Assembly (NCBI RefSeq): GCF_003308995.1
Contig: NZ_QFFJ01000002.1
Span: forward strand, 1 to 64,000
Length of the DNA stretch: 64,000 bases
From: Chitinophaga flava
GTDB taxonomy: Bacteria; Bacteroidota; Bacteroidia; Chitinophagales; Chitinophagaceae
Reading direction: 5' to 3'
Shown here: piece after piece, positions 16,438-25,168 of the stretch
Layout of the letters: each line of letters opens with the position of its first letter
Numbering within the stretch: position 1 is the stretch's first letter
The notes under the pieces: generated by a model
What the model saw: only the letters and a program-made list of their open reading frames with translations
The model's database searches: none
Told to the model about the DNA's origin: nothing
Translations under genes and position numbers: made by a program

Positions 16438-17016
16438 TCAAACGCCTACTAAATCAAGGCATTTTCGTTCTTTCACGGCCAATAGTTTGTATTGAGAGGG
16501 GGTAATACCTGTAAGTTTTTTAAACTGGGAAGATAGGTGATGAACACTACTAAAGCCAACTTCAAAGGCAATTTCGCTAAGTGATAACTGATCATAATCC
16601 AGTAGCTCCTTCACTTTTTCAAGGCGATGTAACATGAAATACCGTTCAACAGTGATGCCTTCCATTTTGGAGAACAAATCGCTGAGGTATCCGAAATCAT
16701 AAGCCAGTTTTCCTGATATAAAGCTTGAGAGCTTGTATTGATGGGAATCGGGACTCAGAGACAGGTAATCTCTTACACCTTGTTTTATCTCTTCCACAAG
16801 CTGATTCACCCGGCATTCAATGATCTCCAATCCGATATTGCTAAGGCTGTCTGCCAGTTGCTTTTGGCGACTTATATCCAATTCATATGAAAGGGTTATT
16901 CTACCAAGATCCACATCTGATACACTAATATCCAGTGAAGCCAAAATGTTTTTGACAATGAGAATGCACCGTTGGCAAACCATGTTCTTAACGTAAAGGG
17001 TATAAACGAATTCCAT
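16438..17016 (-). CDS. AraC-family regulator with N-terminal HMA-like CxxC domain
   Basis: A 192-aa regulator of a type common in Bacteroidota. Residues 1-~70 resemble a heavy-metal-associated fold: YVKNMVCQRC carries the CxxC pair at the expected loop, followed by IVKNILASLDISVSDVDLGR, which matches the HMA beta-alpha-beta pattern. Residues ~95-185 are the two AraC helix-turn-helix units, ending SLSEIAFEVGFSSVHHLSSQ and FKKLTGITPSQYKLL. Family knowledge suggests metal or redox sensing through the cysteines; that is inference here. It lies between the 62-aa membrane peptide (upstream, 45 bases) and its shortened paralogue (downstream). Confidence 0.85.
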   Translation of the reverse strand: MEFVYTLYVKNMVCQRCILIVKNILASLDISVSDVDLGRITLSYELDISRQKQLADSLSNIGLEIIECRVNQLVEEIKQGVRDYLSLSPDSHQYKLSSFISGKLAYDFGYLSDLFSKMEGITVERYFMLHRLEKVKELLDYDQLSLSEIAFEVGFSSVHHLSSQFKKLTGITPSQYKLLAVKERKCLDLVGV

Positions 17017-17061
17017 TATTATTTTGGGGATTGATAATCTCCTGAAAATTGTGTTGAATGC

Positions 17062-17250
17062 TTAGAGCTGTTTAATTGCGGATATTGCAATAACAGCTAA
17101 TCGTAAAGTCATTACTATGAGGAGGGAGTACAGCAGTTTCCATTCCCGCGGCATGGTCCAAACAGATGCAATGGCAAGTTTTGTTTTGAGAACGCCTGAA
17201 TACATTCGGCGCCAGTAATTTGTTTTTGAAGTTAAATGCTGTTTCATCAT
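17062..17250 (-). CDS. Small putative membrane peptide
   Basis: A 62-aa frame with a basic N-terminal half (MMKQHLTSKTNYWRRMYSGV) and one hydrophobic segment near the C-terminus (LLYSLLIVMTLRLAVIAISA), suggesting a single-pass inner-membrane peptide. It is supported by a TAATTTTG -7 element ~27 bases upstream of the ATG and by its place as the likely first gene before the HMA-AraC regulator. Not recognised as a family; it may be chance. Confidence 0.4.
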   Translation of the reverse strand: MMKQHLTSKTNYWRRMYSGVLKTKLAIASVWTMPREWKLLYSLLIVMTLRLAVIAISAIKQL

Positions 17251-17276
17251 TATTTTTTGATTATTAAATAATGGCG

Positions 17277-17284
17277 CAAAATTA
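17277..17284 (-). promoter_or_regulatory. -7 element upstream of the 62-aa peptide
   Basis: On the minus strand TAATTTTG, a perfect TAnnTTTG, placed ~27 bases before the ATG at 17250. A good TTG -33 box is not seen at the usual distance. Confidence 0.5.
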
Positions 17285-17361
17285 CAAAGGTGAAACCTGG
17301 GACGTTTGAATGAAACAGCTGTTGATTTGAAGAAACTGGCTATTCTCAGCTAAGGAGGTGC

Positions 17362-18156
17362 CTAGATATTATGGAAGAATCCGAAATGGTAAAGGGGTTT
17401 AAGTGCAGCATAGGCAGAAGGTTGTGCTCCAAACATCAGGAAAAAGGTACGGGAAAAATGTGCCTGATCGGAAAAGCCTGCTTCGTAAGCGGCTTCTTTG
17501 GATGATTTGCCTTTCATCATGGTTTCGGTTGCCACTGCTACCCGTTGCCAGATAACATACTGCCGAAGTGATGTCCCCACCTGTTCCCGGAACAAATGTA
17601 AAAAACGATTTTCGGACAAATGTACTTCTGAGGCCAGTGTTGCCGCAGAAATTTTATTGTGAATGTTTTGACGTATGAAATAGATCGATTTCCTTATACG
17701 GTCATCGAGTGGAGGTCTAAATGGTGTTTCCTGAAGGAGGTGATGAAAAACAGTGTCGGTTAGCGAATTAAATATGTTGCTATCGGTGAGTAGTTGTCGG
17801 CGTGTCATTTGGAGGGCTTCTATTATTGGAAGAATATCTTTCTCCAGATAGTATTTAATAGGTTGACCCTCTAAAACTTTCTCCTGAACCAGGCGTCCTG
17901 TTTGTACATCCGGCATAATGCAGGTAGTGACCTGCCAGCCATCAAACTCTTTCAGACTGTGTGCAACGGCCGAGTTGATGAGTACTGCCTCTGCCTTCCG
18001 CCAACCATCACTTTCCGTCCAAACAATGAAGGGTTTTCGATCCAGCGAACAGGTGAATTGAATAACGGCGTGTTGATGAATGTCTGTTACCAGGTGCGGG
18101 GAAATCAGCATACTACGGGTGGAACCCAGGTACATGGCGGCTTTGGGATATTGCAT
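17362..18156 (-). CDS. AraC-family transcriptional regulator
   Basis: A 264-aa regulator using the ATG at 18156 (the longer frame would need a TTG 51 bases upstream). Residues ~1-150 look like a ligand-sensing domain with a cupin-like start (SMLISPHLVTDIHQHAVIQF). Residues ~165-255 hold the two AraC helix-turn-helix units: KISAATLASEVHLSENRFLH and the GFSDQAHFSRTFFLMFGAQP signature. It is transcribed divergently from the cysteine-rich peptide gene, with 233 bases between the start codons, so that gene is the most obvious candidate target. Ligand unknown. Confidence 0.88.
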   Translation of the reverse strand: MQYPKAAMYLGSTRSMLISPHLVTDIHQHAVIQFTCSLDRKPFIVWTESDGWRKAEAVLINSAVAHSLKEFDGWQVTTCIMPDVQTGRLVQEKVLEGQPIKYYLEKDILPIIEALQMTRRQLLTDSNIFNSLTDTVFHHLLQETPFRPPLDDRIRKSIYFIRQNIHNKISAATLASEVHLSENRFLHLFREQVGTSLRQYVIWQRVAVATETMMKGKSSKEAAYEAGFSDQAHFSRTFFLMFGAQPSAYAALKPLYHFGFFHNI

Positions 18157-18343
18157 ACTCTTTCGTATTGAAGCTGCTAAATTATCACAATTGGATGGCA
18201 GTACCAAGCATGAAATGGTCTTCCCCGGTAATTATATAAGGATGCAGCAGACGGGGAATTGCCTTACGGCAGTACTTTTCTAAAACCCGGAATTATGTAC
18301 ATCTACCACTTCATGATGTAACAATGAACCCTTTCTGCCATTG

Positions 18344-18351
18344 TAGCTTTG
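18344..18351 (+). promoter_or_regulatory. -7 element of the cysteine-rich peptide gene
   Basis: TAGCTTTG, a perfect TAnnTTTG, 38 bases before the ATG at 18390. No good TTG box at 19-21 bases upstream, which may mean activator dependence, for example by the divergent AraC protein. Confidence 0.6.
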
Positions 18352-18389
18352 TGTTATCAAATCATTCAATAATCAAAAACACAAAAAAC

Positions 18390-18503
18390 ATGGAAACAAA
18401 AAAATGCACTTGCGCCACCACTACTATGAATAACAATACCTGCACTTGCGGCGATAACTGTCCGGGCAGTACCTGTACTTGTGGCTGCAGCTGCGGAGCC
18501 TAA
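18390..18503 (+). CDS. Metallothionein-like cysteine-rich 37-aa peptide
   Basis: A very short frame: ATG at 18390, TAA at 18501-18503, 37 residues. Nine are cysteines, at positions 6, 8, 18, 20, 24, 29, 31, 33 and 35. Most lie in C-x-C pairs (CTC three times, CGCSC at the end), with Thr, Gly and Asn as spacers and no aromatic residue. This is the composition of metallothioneins and other soft-metal-binding peptides (Zn, Cu, Cd and similar), so cytoplasmic metal buffering is the likely role. Support for a real gene: a TAGCTTTG promoter element upstream, hairpins just after the stop, and a divergent AraC regulator. I know no exact family name; lengths of known bacterial metallothioneins are somewhat greater. 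Confidence 0.72.
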   Translation: METKKCTCATTTMNNNTCTCGDNCPGSTCTCGCSCGA

Positions 18504-18513
18504 GCAACATCCG

Positions 18514-18538
18514 GGAAGAGCGTTATTCCCGCTCTTCC
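18514..18538 (+). terminator. Hairpin after the cysteine-rich peptide gene
   Basis: GGAAGAGCG and CGCTCTTCC pair perfectly across a 7-base loop, 11 bases after the stop. Only a short pyrimidine tail follows. Confidence 0.6.
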
Positions 18539-18565
18539 TGTTACCTGCCAAACTAAAAACCGAAA

Positions 18566-18610
18566 CAGCAACAGGTCATACCGGAAAAGGAAAACTATGA
18601 CCTGTTGTTG
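18566..18610. repeat. Long inverted repeat before the receptor gene
   Basis: CAGCAACAGGTCATA and TATGACCTGTTGTTG pair with one mismatch across a 15-base purine-rich loop. No T-run follows. It could be a second terminator, an attenuator, or a regulator-binding site for the gene starting at 18752. Confidence 0.65.
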
Positions 18611-18751
18611 TAATTGAGGCCGTAAATATTTGTTCGAGCCCATTCGTACTAAACTACTAACTCCCCACACATAAAATTATTTGGTTAAACGAGGCGTGAG
18701 CGTCGTATAGCCTTCCTTTTGTCTGAAAAATATACTCACAACAAAGAAATT

Positions 18752-21190
18752 ATGAAAAAAATTTTACTTCTTCTTTCGATATTCTCTCTTCTTGCATCTG
18801 CATTACAGGCCCAGCGTATTCAAGGCACAGTAAGCGATGAAAAGGGAGCGACTCTCAGTGGCGCCACGGTTTCCCTGCTCAGGGCAAAGGATAGTTCACT
18901 AATTAAGCTCAGTCTCTCAGAGCAAGGTAGTTATGCTTTTTCAGAAGCGCCGCAGGATACACTGCTTATAACTATCAGCTATGTGGGTTTTGATGTCGTT
19001 TATTCGTTACCGTTCTATTTTTCGGGAAAGACAATAACCCTTCCCACTTTCCATCTGCATAAAGTCAGCAGTAATCTAAAGGGCATCGGCGTAACGGCGC
19101 GCAAACCTATGGTAGAAGTCAGGCCGGACAAAACCGTATTGAATGTCGAAAGTACCATCAATTCAATAGGAGGCAATGCGTTGGATTTGCTGCGCAAATC
19201 GCCGGGAGTTGTGGTAGATAAAGATGATCACCTGACGCTCAATGGCAAGAATGGTGTACAGGTATACATTGACGGCAGGCCATCGCCACTTAATGAACAG
19301 GACTTGAGCAATTATCTCCAATCCCTTTCTTCGTCTCAGATTGAAGCTATTGAAATCATCAGCAATCCCTCAGTACAGTATGATGCCGCCGGTACAGCAG
19401 GTATCATCAATATCAGGCTGAAGAAGAATAAATCGCAGGGCTTAAACGGTAGTATCTCAGCAGGTGTCAGCATCAGTCGTAATAAAAGGATAGATGATGG
19501 TTTTTCGCTCAACTACCGTAACAAAAGACTTAATGCCTTTGGTTCGTATACCGGTGCTTTCGGCAATACAGGCATGGATTTCAACCTTTATCGTATTGTA
19601 AAGGATACCGCCTTTGATCAAAAGAGTGAGATGCTCTTTAAGAACCGAAGCCATAATGTCAAAGCTGGTCTTGATTACACGCTTGATACCAAAAATTCAG
19701 TCGGATTAACGGTGAATGGGAGCTTTGCTACACCCACACTGGAAAACCACAATTATACACCCATTATGTATTACCCAACAGGCAGCAGGGCTCGCATACT
19801 GGATGCTACCAACAACAACAGCATGAAAAATAATAACGTAAACGTAAACCTGAATTACACCTATAAAGATAGTACCGGCCAGCTCCTGACAATAAATGGT
19901 GACTATGGTAATTATTCACTGAGTTCTGACCAGTGGCAACCCAACACCTTCCTGCAACCCGATGGCAAAACAATAACAGGCAGTAAAAACTACTTTATTG
20001 AAAGTCCCACTCATATTGACATTTATTCAATAAAAGCTGATTATGAACACGGACTAGCTAAAGGACGTTTAGGTATTGGCGGCAAGTTTGGTTATGTTAA
20101 AACCGATAACACTTTTAATCAGTATAATGAAGCCGGTGGTAGAACAGTGCTGGATAATGCTGCCAGTAATTTTTTCAGCTATACCGAAAATGTGAATGCA
20201 TTGTATGCCCGGTATTCCCGTGAGTTCAAAGGCTTTTCGGTACAGGGAGGCGTACGGGCTGAGCACTCAACAGTAAAAGGTGAATTGACAGGAGGGAAAA
20301 AAGCGGAAGATGATCAGACGACAGATCAGTCATTCCATAAAAGCTATCTCGATTTTTTCCCGAACCTTTCATTCACGCTTGCACCTAAAACCAACAACCA
20401 GTTTGTACTGGCATACAGTCGCCGGATTGACCGTCCGGTTTACAAAGACCTGAACCCTTTTGAATATCGGTTGAATGAATATACTTTTCACAAAGGGAGT
20501 ACACAAGTTCGCCCACAATATAGTAATACTATCAGCCTCACCTATACGTACAAGTTTCAGTTAAACACAACGCTTAGCTACAGCCATGTGAAAGATGTAT
20601 TTGGACAGGTGGTGGATACCGCCGATGGTACGAAGGGATATCTCTCCAATCGTAATCTGGCTGCACAGGATATCACCAGTATCTCTTTGAGCTTTCCCTT
20701 TCAATATAAGAGCTATAGCCTTTTCGCCAATGTGAATGGATATTATTCAAAATACAACGCTTCCTATGGCGCCGGCCGGGAGCTGAACCTGGATGTATAT
20801 GGAGCGAATATATTCCTGCAAAACAGTATCCGTTTTGGGAAAGGGTGGACCGGAGAATTGAGTGCCTTTTACAATACTCCTTCTATCTGGCAGGGTAGCA
20901 TGAAGGCGGCGGCTATCTGGAGTGCTGATGCCGGCCTGCAAAAACAACTATTGCAGGGTAATGCTTCTATCAAAGTAGCTGTGAGCGACTTGTTCAATAC
21001 CCTGAAATGGAGCGCCAGCTCGGATTTTGCCGGACAGAAAATCTGGGCAGCCGGTAAACAGGAAACCAGGCAATTGAAAGTGTCCTTTACCTATCGCTTT
21101 GGAAACAGTCAGGTAAAAGCGGCAAAACAAATCGAAAGCGGGACGGAAGAAGAACATAAACGCGTGAAGAGCAATGGATTGGGCAATTAG
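18752..21190 (+). CDS. Outer-membrane beta-barrel receptor (TonB-dependent, OMP_b-brl_3 type)
   Basis: An 812-aa outer-membrane protein. ATG 18752 gives the signal peptide MKKILLLLSIFSLLASALQA; an in-frame TTG further upstream is ignored. Residues ~22-105 are a carboxypeptidase-regulatory-like domain (RIQGTVSDEKGATLSGATVS). Residues ~115-230 are a plug (NALDLLRKSPGVVVDKDDHL, ending AAGTAGIINIRLKK). The rest is a large beta-barrel with many aromatic strands and a C-terminal strand KVSFTYRFGN before a charged tail. Plugged barrels of this class import ligands with TonB energy; substrate unknown. There is no SusD partner, and a terminator follows. Confidence 0.9.
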   Translation: MKKILLLLSIFSLLASALQAQRIQGTVSDEKGATLSGATVSLLRAKDSSLIKLSLSEQGSYAFSEAPQDTLLITISYVGFDVVYSLPFYFSGKTITLPTFHLHKVSSNLKGIGVTARKPMVEVRPDKTVLNVESTINSIGGNALDLLRKSPGVVVDKDDHLTLNGKNGVQVYIDGRPSPLNEQDLSNYLQSLSSSQIEAIEIISNPSVQYDAAGTAGIINIRLKKNKSQGLNGSISAGVSISRNKRIDDGFSLNYRNKRLNAFGSYTGAFGNTGMDFNLYRIVKDTAFDQKSEMLFKNRSHNVKAGLDYTLDTKNSVGLTVNGSFATPTLENHNYTPIMYYPTGSRARILDATNNNSMKNNNVNVNLNYTYKDSTGQLLTINGDYGNYSLSSDQWQPNTFLQPDGKTITGSKNYFIESPTHIDIYSIKADYEHGLAKGRLGIGGKFGYVKTDNTFNQYNEAGGRTVLDNAASNFFSYTENVNALYARYSREFKGFSVQGGVRAEHSTVKGELTGGKKAEDDQTTDQSFHKSYLDFFPNLSFTLAPKTNNQFVLAYSRRIDRPVYKDLNPFEYRLNEYTFHKGSTQVRPQYSNTISLTYTYKFQLNTTLSYSHVKDVFGQVVDTADGTKGYLSNRNLAAQDITSISLSFPFQYKSYSLFANVNGYYSKYNASYGAGRELNLDVYGANIFLQNSIRFGKGWTGELSAFYNTPSIWQGSMKAAAIWSADAGLQKQLLQGNASIKVAVSDLFNTLKWSASSDFAGQKIWAAGKQETRQLKVSFTYRFGNSQVKAAKQIESGTEEEHKRVKSNGLGN

Positions 21191-21204
21191 GTTTTCTTTG
21201 GAAC

Positions 21205-21236
21205 GGCCGTCTGATAAAGACGGCCTTTTTTATTTT
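21205..21236 (+). terminator. Terminator of the 18752-21190 gene
   Basis: GGCCGTC pairs with GACGGCC across TGATAAA, followed by TTTTTTATTTTT, 15 bases after the stop. Confidence 0.9.
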
Positions 21237-21398
21237 TATCATCCAGGTAATGAACGCAATCCTGCTTTTCCCTCCACAGAAATGATCAAATCGCTATAAA
21301 GTTTTCATGTTTGTCTTGATAATTTAAATAGATTAATGGTTCTATTTTGATTGAAAATGATCATATTTTGACTTTTTCGTAAAAAAACTATTAAAAGC

Positions 21399-21429
21399 TT
21401 GCGTAGCTAGAAAACTTTATATAGGTTTG
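21399..21429 (+). promoter_or_regulatory. Candidate promoter of the SusC/SusD operon
   Basis: TTG at 21399-21401 and TAGGTTTG at 21422-21429 with a 20-base spacer. This leaves a leader of ~410 bases to the SusC ATG. A second promoter closer to the gene cannot be excluded. Confidence 0.6.
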
Positions 21430-21488
21430 GATTACTAGATAAGAATACTGAATCGGGGGAAGAGCATTTATTTTTTTTCAGAAAAAGC

Positions 21489-21500
21489 TAAAACGTTTTA
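21489..21500. promoter_or_regulatory. Palindrome TAAAACGTTTTA, LacI-type operator candidate
   Basis: A perfect 12-base palindrome with a central CG step, the form typical of LacI/GalR operators. It lies ~55 bases after the predicted transcription start of the SusC/SusD operon, where a repressor could block elongation. The LacI-type regulator at 1449-2474 is the only such protein in the window; no direct link. Confidence 0.35.
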
Positions 21501-21845
21501 CTAGGACTTGTACATTTTTACCGTATTCGTCATGTGTAAATATTAGACCTACAACTTATTTATTTCCAGATTATCAGTTCAACCAAGAATCAGTCAGAGG
21601 AGTAAGAATCAGATTGTCATTTTTTTATTTTAAACATTCAACCAGAGTTTTTACGTAACAGCCAACAGTAACTGTATTCCATTTTAGAAAATTCAGCCAA
21701 CTGCAATTGGATTTTGTGCTATGCCATAGCGCATTATGAGCCACTGCTATGCCAAAAAGATAATATCAACCAAATAAGGGCTAAAGGCTCTTAATAATCA
21801 AAATTCTACGTCTCTTTTATTCGCATTCATCAAAAAAAGAAAAAA

Positions 21846-24800
21846 ATGAAAAGATCGCTGTTCTTATGCGTGTCTCTTCTTCTGCTTTGTTGTCAGGTAA
21901 TGCTGGCGCAGGAAAAGAAGGCAATTACCGGTAAAATACAGGATGCAAAAGGAAATCCGATTATTGGTGCAAGTATACAGGAAAAGGGTACTACCAATGG
22001 CACTACCTCTGATGCCGACGGGAACTACAAACTGAATGTATCGTCTAATGCCACAGTGATTATTAGTTCTGTTGGTTATTTGAAACAGGAACTGCCGGCA
22101 GGTAGTCACGCCGTACTGAATGCCCGTCTGGATGATGATACAAAAGGCCTGAGTGAGGTAGTAGTAACCGCCATGGGTATTAAAAAAGACCGGCGTAAAG
22201 TAGGTTATGCTATTTCCACAGTATCCGGTGAGGATATTGTTAAGTCTTCTCCTACCAACTTCGCCTCTGCTTTATATGGAAGAGCTGCCGGCGTAAAAAT
22301 TCAATCTGCTCCCGGTGGCGGTACCAGTGCGGTGAATATTAAGATCCGCGGTCTGAACTCTATCAATGGTGACAATCAGCCATTGATTGTAGTAGACGGT
22401 GTGCCTATCCGTAATGATATTGTGAACAACAGTGGTTACTGGAGTGATACCCGTATCCGTGGTAACAGTCTGCTGGATATCAATCCGGATAATATTGCCG
22501 ATATCAATATCCTCAAAGGTGCTGCTGCTACTGCGTTGTACGGTTCCAGTGGAAGTAACGGCGTAGTGATGATCACCACCAAAAGAGGTACTAAAGGAAG
22601 AGGTCTTGGTGTAGATGTAAACTATTCTTATGGCGTAGAACAAGTGGGTGTAACACCTGATCTGCAAACTACCTACGGTCCGGGCTACGACAGAGCTACC
22701 AATAAATCTTCTTTTGGTGCTGATGATGATGGCTGGATTCATATGGGAACTATTGATGGTAAGGATGCCATACGCCCTATCTTCCGCGCCTATGCCCAGT
22801 TTGGTCCTAAAATGGAAGGGCAGGATGTTTACTGGTGGGATGGACAATTCCGTAAGTATGTAAGCCATAAAAATAACTGGAAACAGTTTTATCGTAATGG
22901 CTACAGCTCTATTGCCAACGTAGCGATATCCAATGCCAGCGATAAACTGACTTACCGCTTCTCCTATACCCGTAACGATTATCAGGGTGTACAGATTGGT
23001 GGTAAACAACAAAAAAATACTTTCAACTTTAATACTACTTACAAAATCACTCCTAAGCTGACTACAGACATCGTACTCACTTATGTGAATGAGAAAGTAC
23101 ATAACCGCCCTGAGCAGATAAACCGTGTAACCTCCAACTATGGCGGCTTCTTCAGTCCGGCTGACTATATGGATGTGTACATGAACAAATATAAAACCAG
23201 CAAAGGATACAAGTATGTGAAGTTTGATGATACTTCCAAAGACCCTGCAGAGGCGATTAAATACAGTATCAGAGCTTATGACTACATGGATTTTCTCTGG
23301 AAACAACTGGAAAACAGCTACGATGAAAGATCCAATCGTCTGCTGTCAAGCATTACCCTGAGCTATGAAATAGCGAAAGACCTGAAGTTGCGCGGAAGAA
23401 TAGGTAATGACTTTACCGGCTATAGTGCGGAAACCATGAACAAAGCTGAGTTTCCGCTGTCATTTGGTGAAAGTGGTGCATATAGTACCAACAACAACGT
23501 GTATAACATTGTATACGGCGACGTATTATTGTCTTACAATAAACAACTCTCTAAAAACATAGGATTCAGTGCCAGTGCAGGTTATCAGGCACGCCGGGAA
23601 GAAAATCGTTTTGTGGGTATTGGTACCAATGGTGGTCTTACCCAGGAAAACTGGTTTAGTCTGAATGCTTCAAAAAATCCGATCTCTGCCAGCTCTACCT
23701 ACCGTCAGTACTATCAACAGGATGGTTTATTTGGTACTGTAAGCTTTGATTATAAAAACTTCCTGTTCCTCGAGGGTACCGGTCGTTATGAAAGAGCTTC
23801 TACACTGGCTCCTGGCAACAATGCCTATTTCTATCCCAGTGTAAGTGCTTCACTTGAACTGACTAAAGCACTGCAACTCCCATCTTTTGTGGACTACAGC
23901 AAACTGCGTTTGTCTTACGGTGAAGTAGCTACTGCTGCCGGTTTATATTCTTCCAACGTAGTATACAGCGGCTATACTATGAATGGTGTGCCTGCACTGC
24001 TTCCTCAAAGCGCTTATGGTAATAATAACCTGAAGCCGGAACGTAAACATGAAGTGGAAGTAGGCTGGGAAACCAAATTGCTGAACAACAGACTGGGCTT
24101 TGATGTATCCTACTACAATGGTACTATTAAAGGACAGATCATTAACCTGACTATCCCTTCCAGCACCGGTGCTAACTCTATCTGGAAAAACGTAGGAGAT
24201 CTCAACAACTATGGTTTGGAAGTAGCGTTAAACGGTACGCCAGTAACCACCCGTAATTTTGACTGGAACATGCGTGCTACACTGGGCTATAACAGAAACA
24301 AGCTGAAAAGCCTGATGCCTGGTATGGACAAGCTGGTACTTTCCAATGTGGATAATGGTTCACTGTTGGTAACTGCAAGAGTAGGCGAGGCTGCGGGTGA
24401 TATCATGGGCTACAAACGTAAGCAGGATGCACAGGGCAACTACATGATCGATTCCAAAGGTTACTATATCATCGATTTTGATCATCAGGTAAAACTGGGT
24501 AATATCCAGGCAGACTTAACAGGCGGCCTTGCCAATACACTGCGTTATAAAAACTGGAACCTCGACTTTCTGATAGATTTCCGTTGGGGCGGCCAGATGA
24601 TTTCTACTTCCAATTACTATGGTACCGGTGCTGGTATGTATAAGAGCACTTTGGCTGGTCGTGATGCAGAACATGGCGGTGTAGCCTACTATGTAGATGG
24701 TAGCGGTAAAAATGTAGCAGCCGGAAGCGGTGCACCAGCCGGTGCAAAAGTATATCATGATGGTGTTGTACTGAATGGTTTAACAGCAGATGGTAAGAAA

Positions 24801-25151
24801 AACGAAACCATCATTGATGCGGCCAGCTATTATCTGAACACCTACAGCTGGGGTTCATGGCCTGGTTCCGGTTCTTCCAGCACTTATGAAGGCGCCGTAT
24901 TTGATAACAACTTCATCAAATTCCGCGAACTGTCATTGAATTATACAATGCCAGTGAAATTAAGAAACAAAGTAAAGGCACAAAACCTCACAGTAGGCGT
25001 GTTTGGCAGAAACCTGTTTTATCTGTATAAAACATTGCCTAACCTGGACCCTGAGGTGGGTATTGGTAGCAGCTTTGTTAGCCAGGGTATAGAATCCGGT
25101 ACCACAGCAGCTTCCCGTACCATGGGGGTGAATCTTAGATTGAGCTTTTAA
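21846..25151 (+). CDS. SusC/RagA-family TonB-linked outer-membrane receptor
   Basis: An 1101-aa receptor. The signal peptide is MKRSLFLCVSLLLLCCQVML with cleavage after LAQ. A carboxypeptidase-regulatory-like domain at ~25-100 (AITGKIQDAKGNPIIGASIQ) leads to the SusC signature SEVVVTAMGIKKDRRKVGYA. The plug is at ~115-245 with VNIKIRGLNSINGDNQPLIV and the ITTKRGTKG end, then a 22-strand-type barrel. No STN domain, so it is not expected to signal to an anti-sigma factor. It pairs with the SusD-like lipoprotein 17 bases downstream to import an oligomeric nutrient; substrate unknown because no degradative enzyme follows. Confidence 0.95.
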   Translation: MKRSLFLCVSLLLLCCQVMLAQEKKAITGKIQDAKGNPIIGASIQEKGTTNGTTSDADGNYKLNVSSNATVIISSVGYLKQELPAGSHAVLNARLDDDTKGLSEVVVTAMGIKKDRRKVGYAISTVSGEDIVKSSPTNFASALYGRAAGVKIQSAPGGGTSAVNIKIRGLNSINGDNQPLIVVDGVPIRNDIVNNSGYWSDTRIRGNSLLDINPDNIADINILKGAAATALYGSSGSNGVVMITTKRGTKGRGLGVDVNYSYGVEQVGVTPDLQTTYGPGYDRATNKSSFGADDDGWIHMGTIDGKDAIRPIFRAYAQFGPKMEGQDVYWWDGQFRKYVSHKNNWKQFYRNGYSSIANVAISNASDKLTYRFSYTRNDYQGVQIGGKQQKNTFNFNTTYKITPKLTTDIVLTYVNEKVHNRPEQINRVTSNYGGFFSPADYMDVYMNKYKTSKGYKYVKFDDTSKDPAEAIKYSIRAYDYMDFLWKQLENSYDERSNRLLSSITLSYEIAKDLKLRGRIGNDFTGYSAETMNKAEFPLSFGESGAYSTNNNVYNIVYGDVLLSYNKQLSKNIGFSASAGYQARREENRFVGIGTNGGLTQENWFSLNASKNPISASSTYRQYYQQDGLFGTVSFDYKNFLFLEGTGRYERASTLAPGNNAYFYPSVSASLELTKALQLPSFVDYSKLRLSYGEVATAAGLYSSNVVYSGYTMNGVPALLPQSAYGNNNLKPERKHEVEVGWETKLLNNRLGFDVSYYNGTIKGQIINLTIPSSTGANSIWKNVGDLNNYGLEVALNGTPVTTRNFDWNMRATLGYNRNKLKSLMPGMDKLVLSNVDNGSLLVTARVGEAAGDIMGYKRKQDAQGNYMIDSKGYYIIDFDHQVKLGNIQADLTGGLANTLRYKNWNLDFLIDFRWGGQMISTSNYYGTGAGMYKSTLAGRDAEHGGVAYYVDGSGKNVAAGSGAPAGAKVYHDGVVLNGLTADGKKNETIIDAASYYLNTYSWGSWPGSGSSSTYEGAVFDNNFIKFRELSLNYTMPVKLRNKVKAQNLTVGVFGRNLFYLYKTLPNLDPEVGIGSSFVSQGIESGTTAASRTMGVNLRLSF

Positions 25152-25168
25152 TTGATCTGTTTTTTAAA

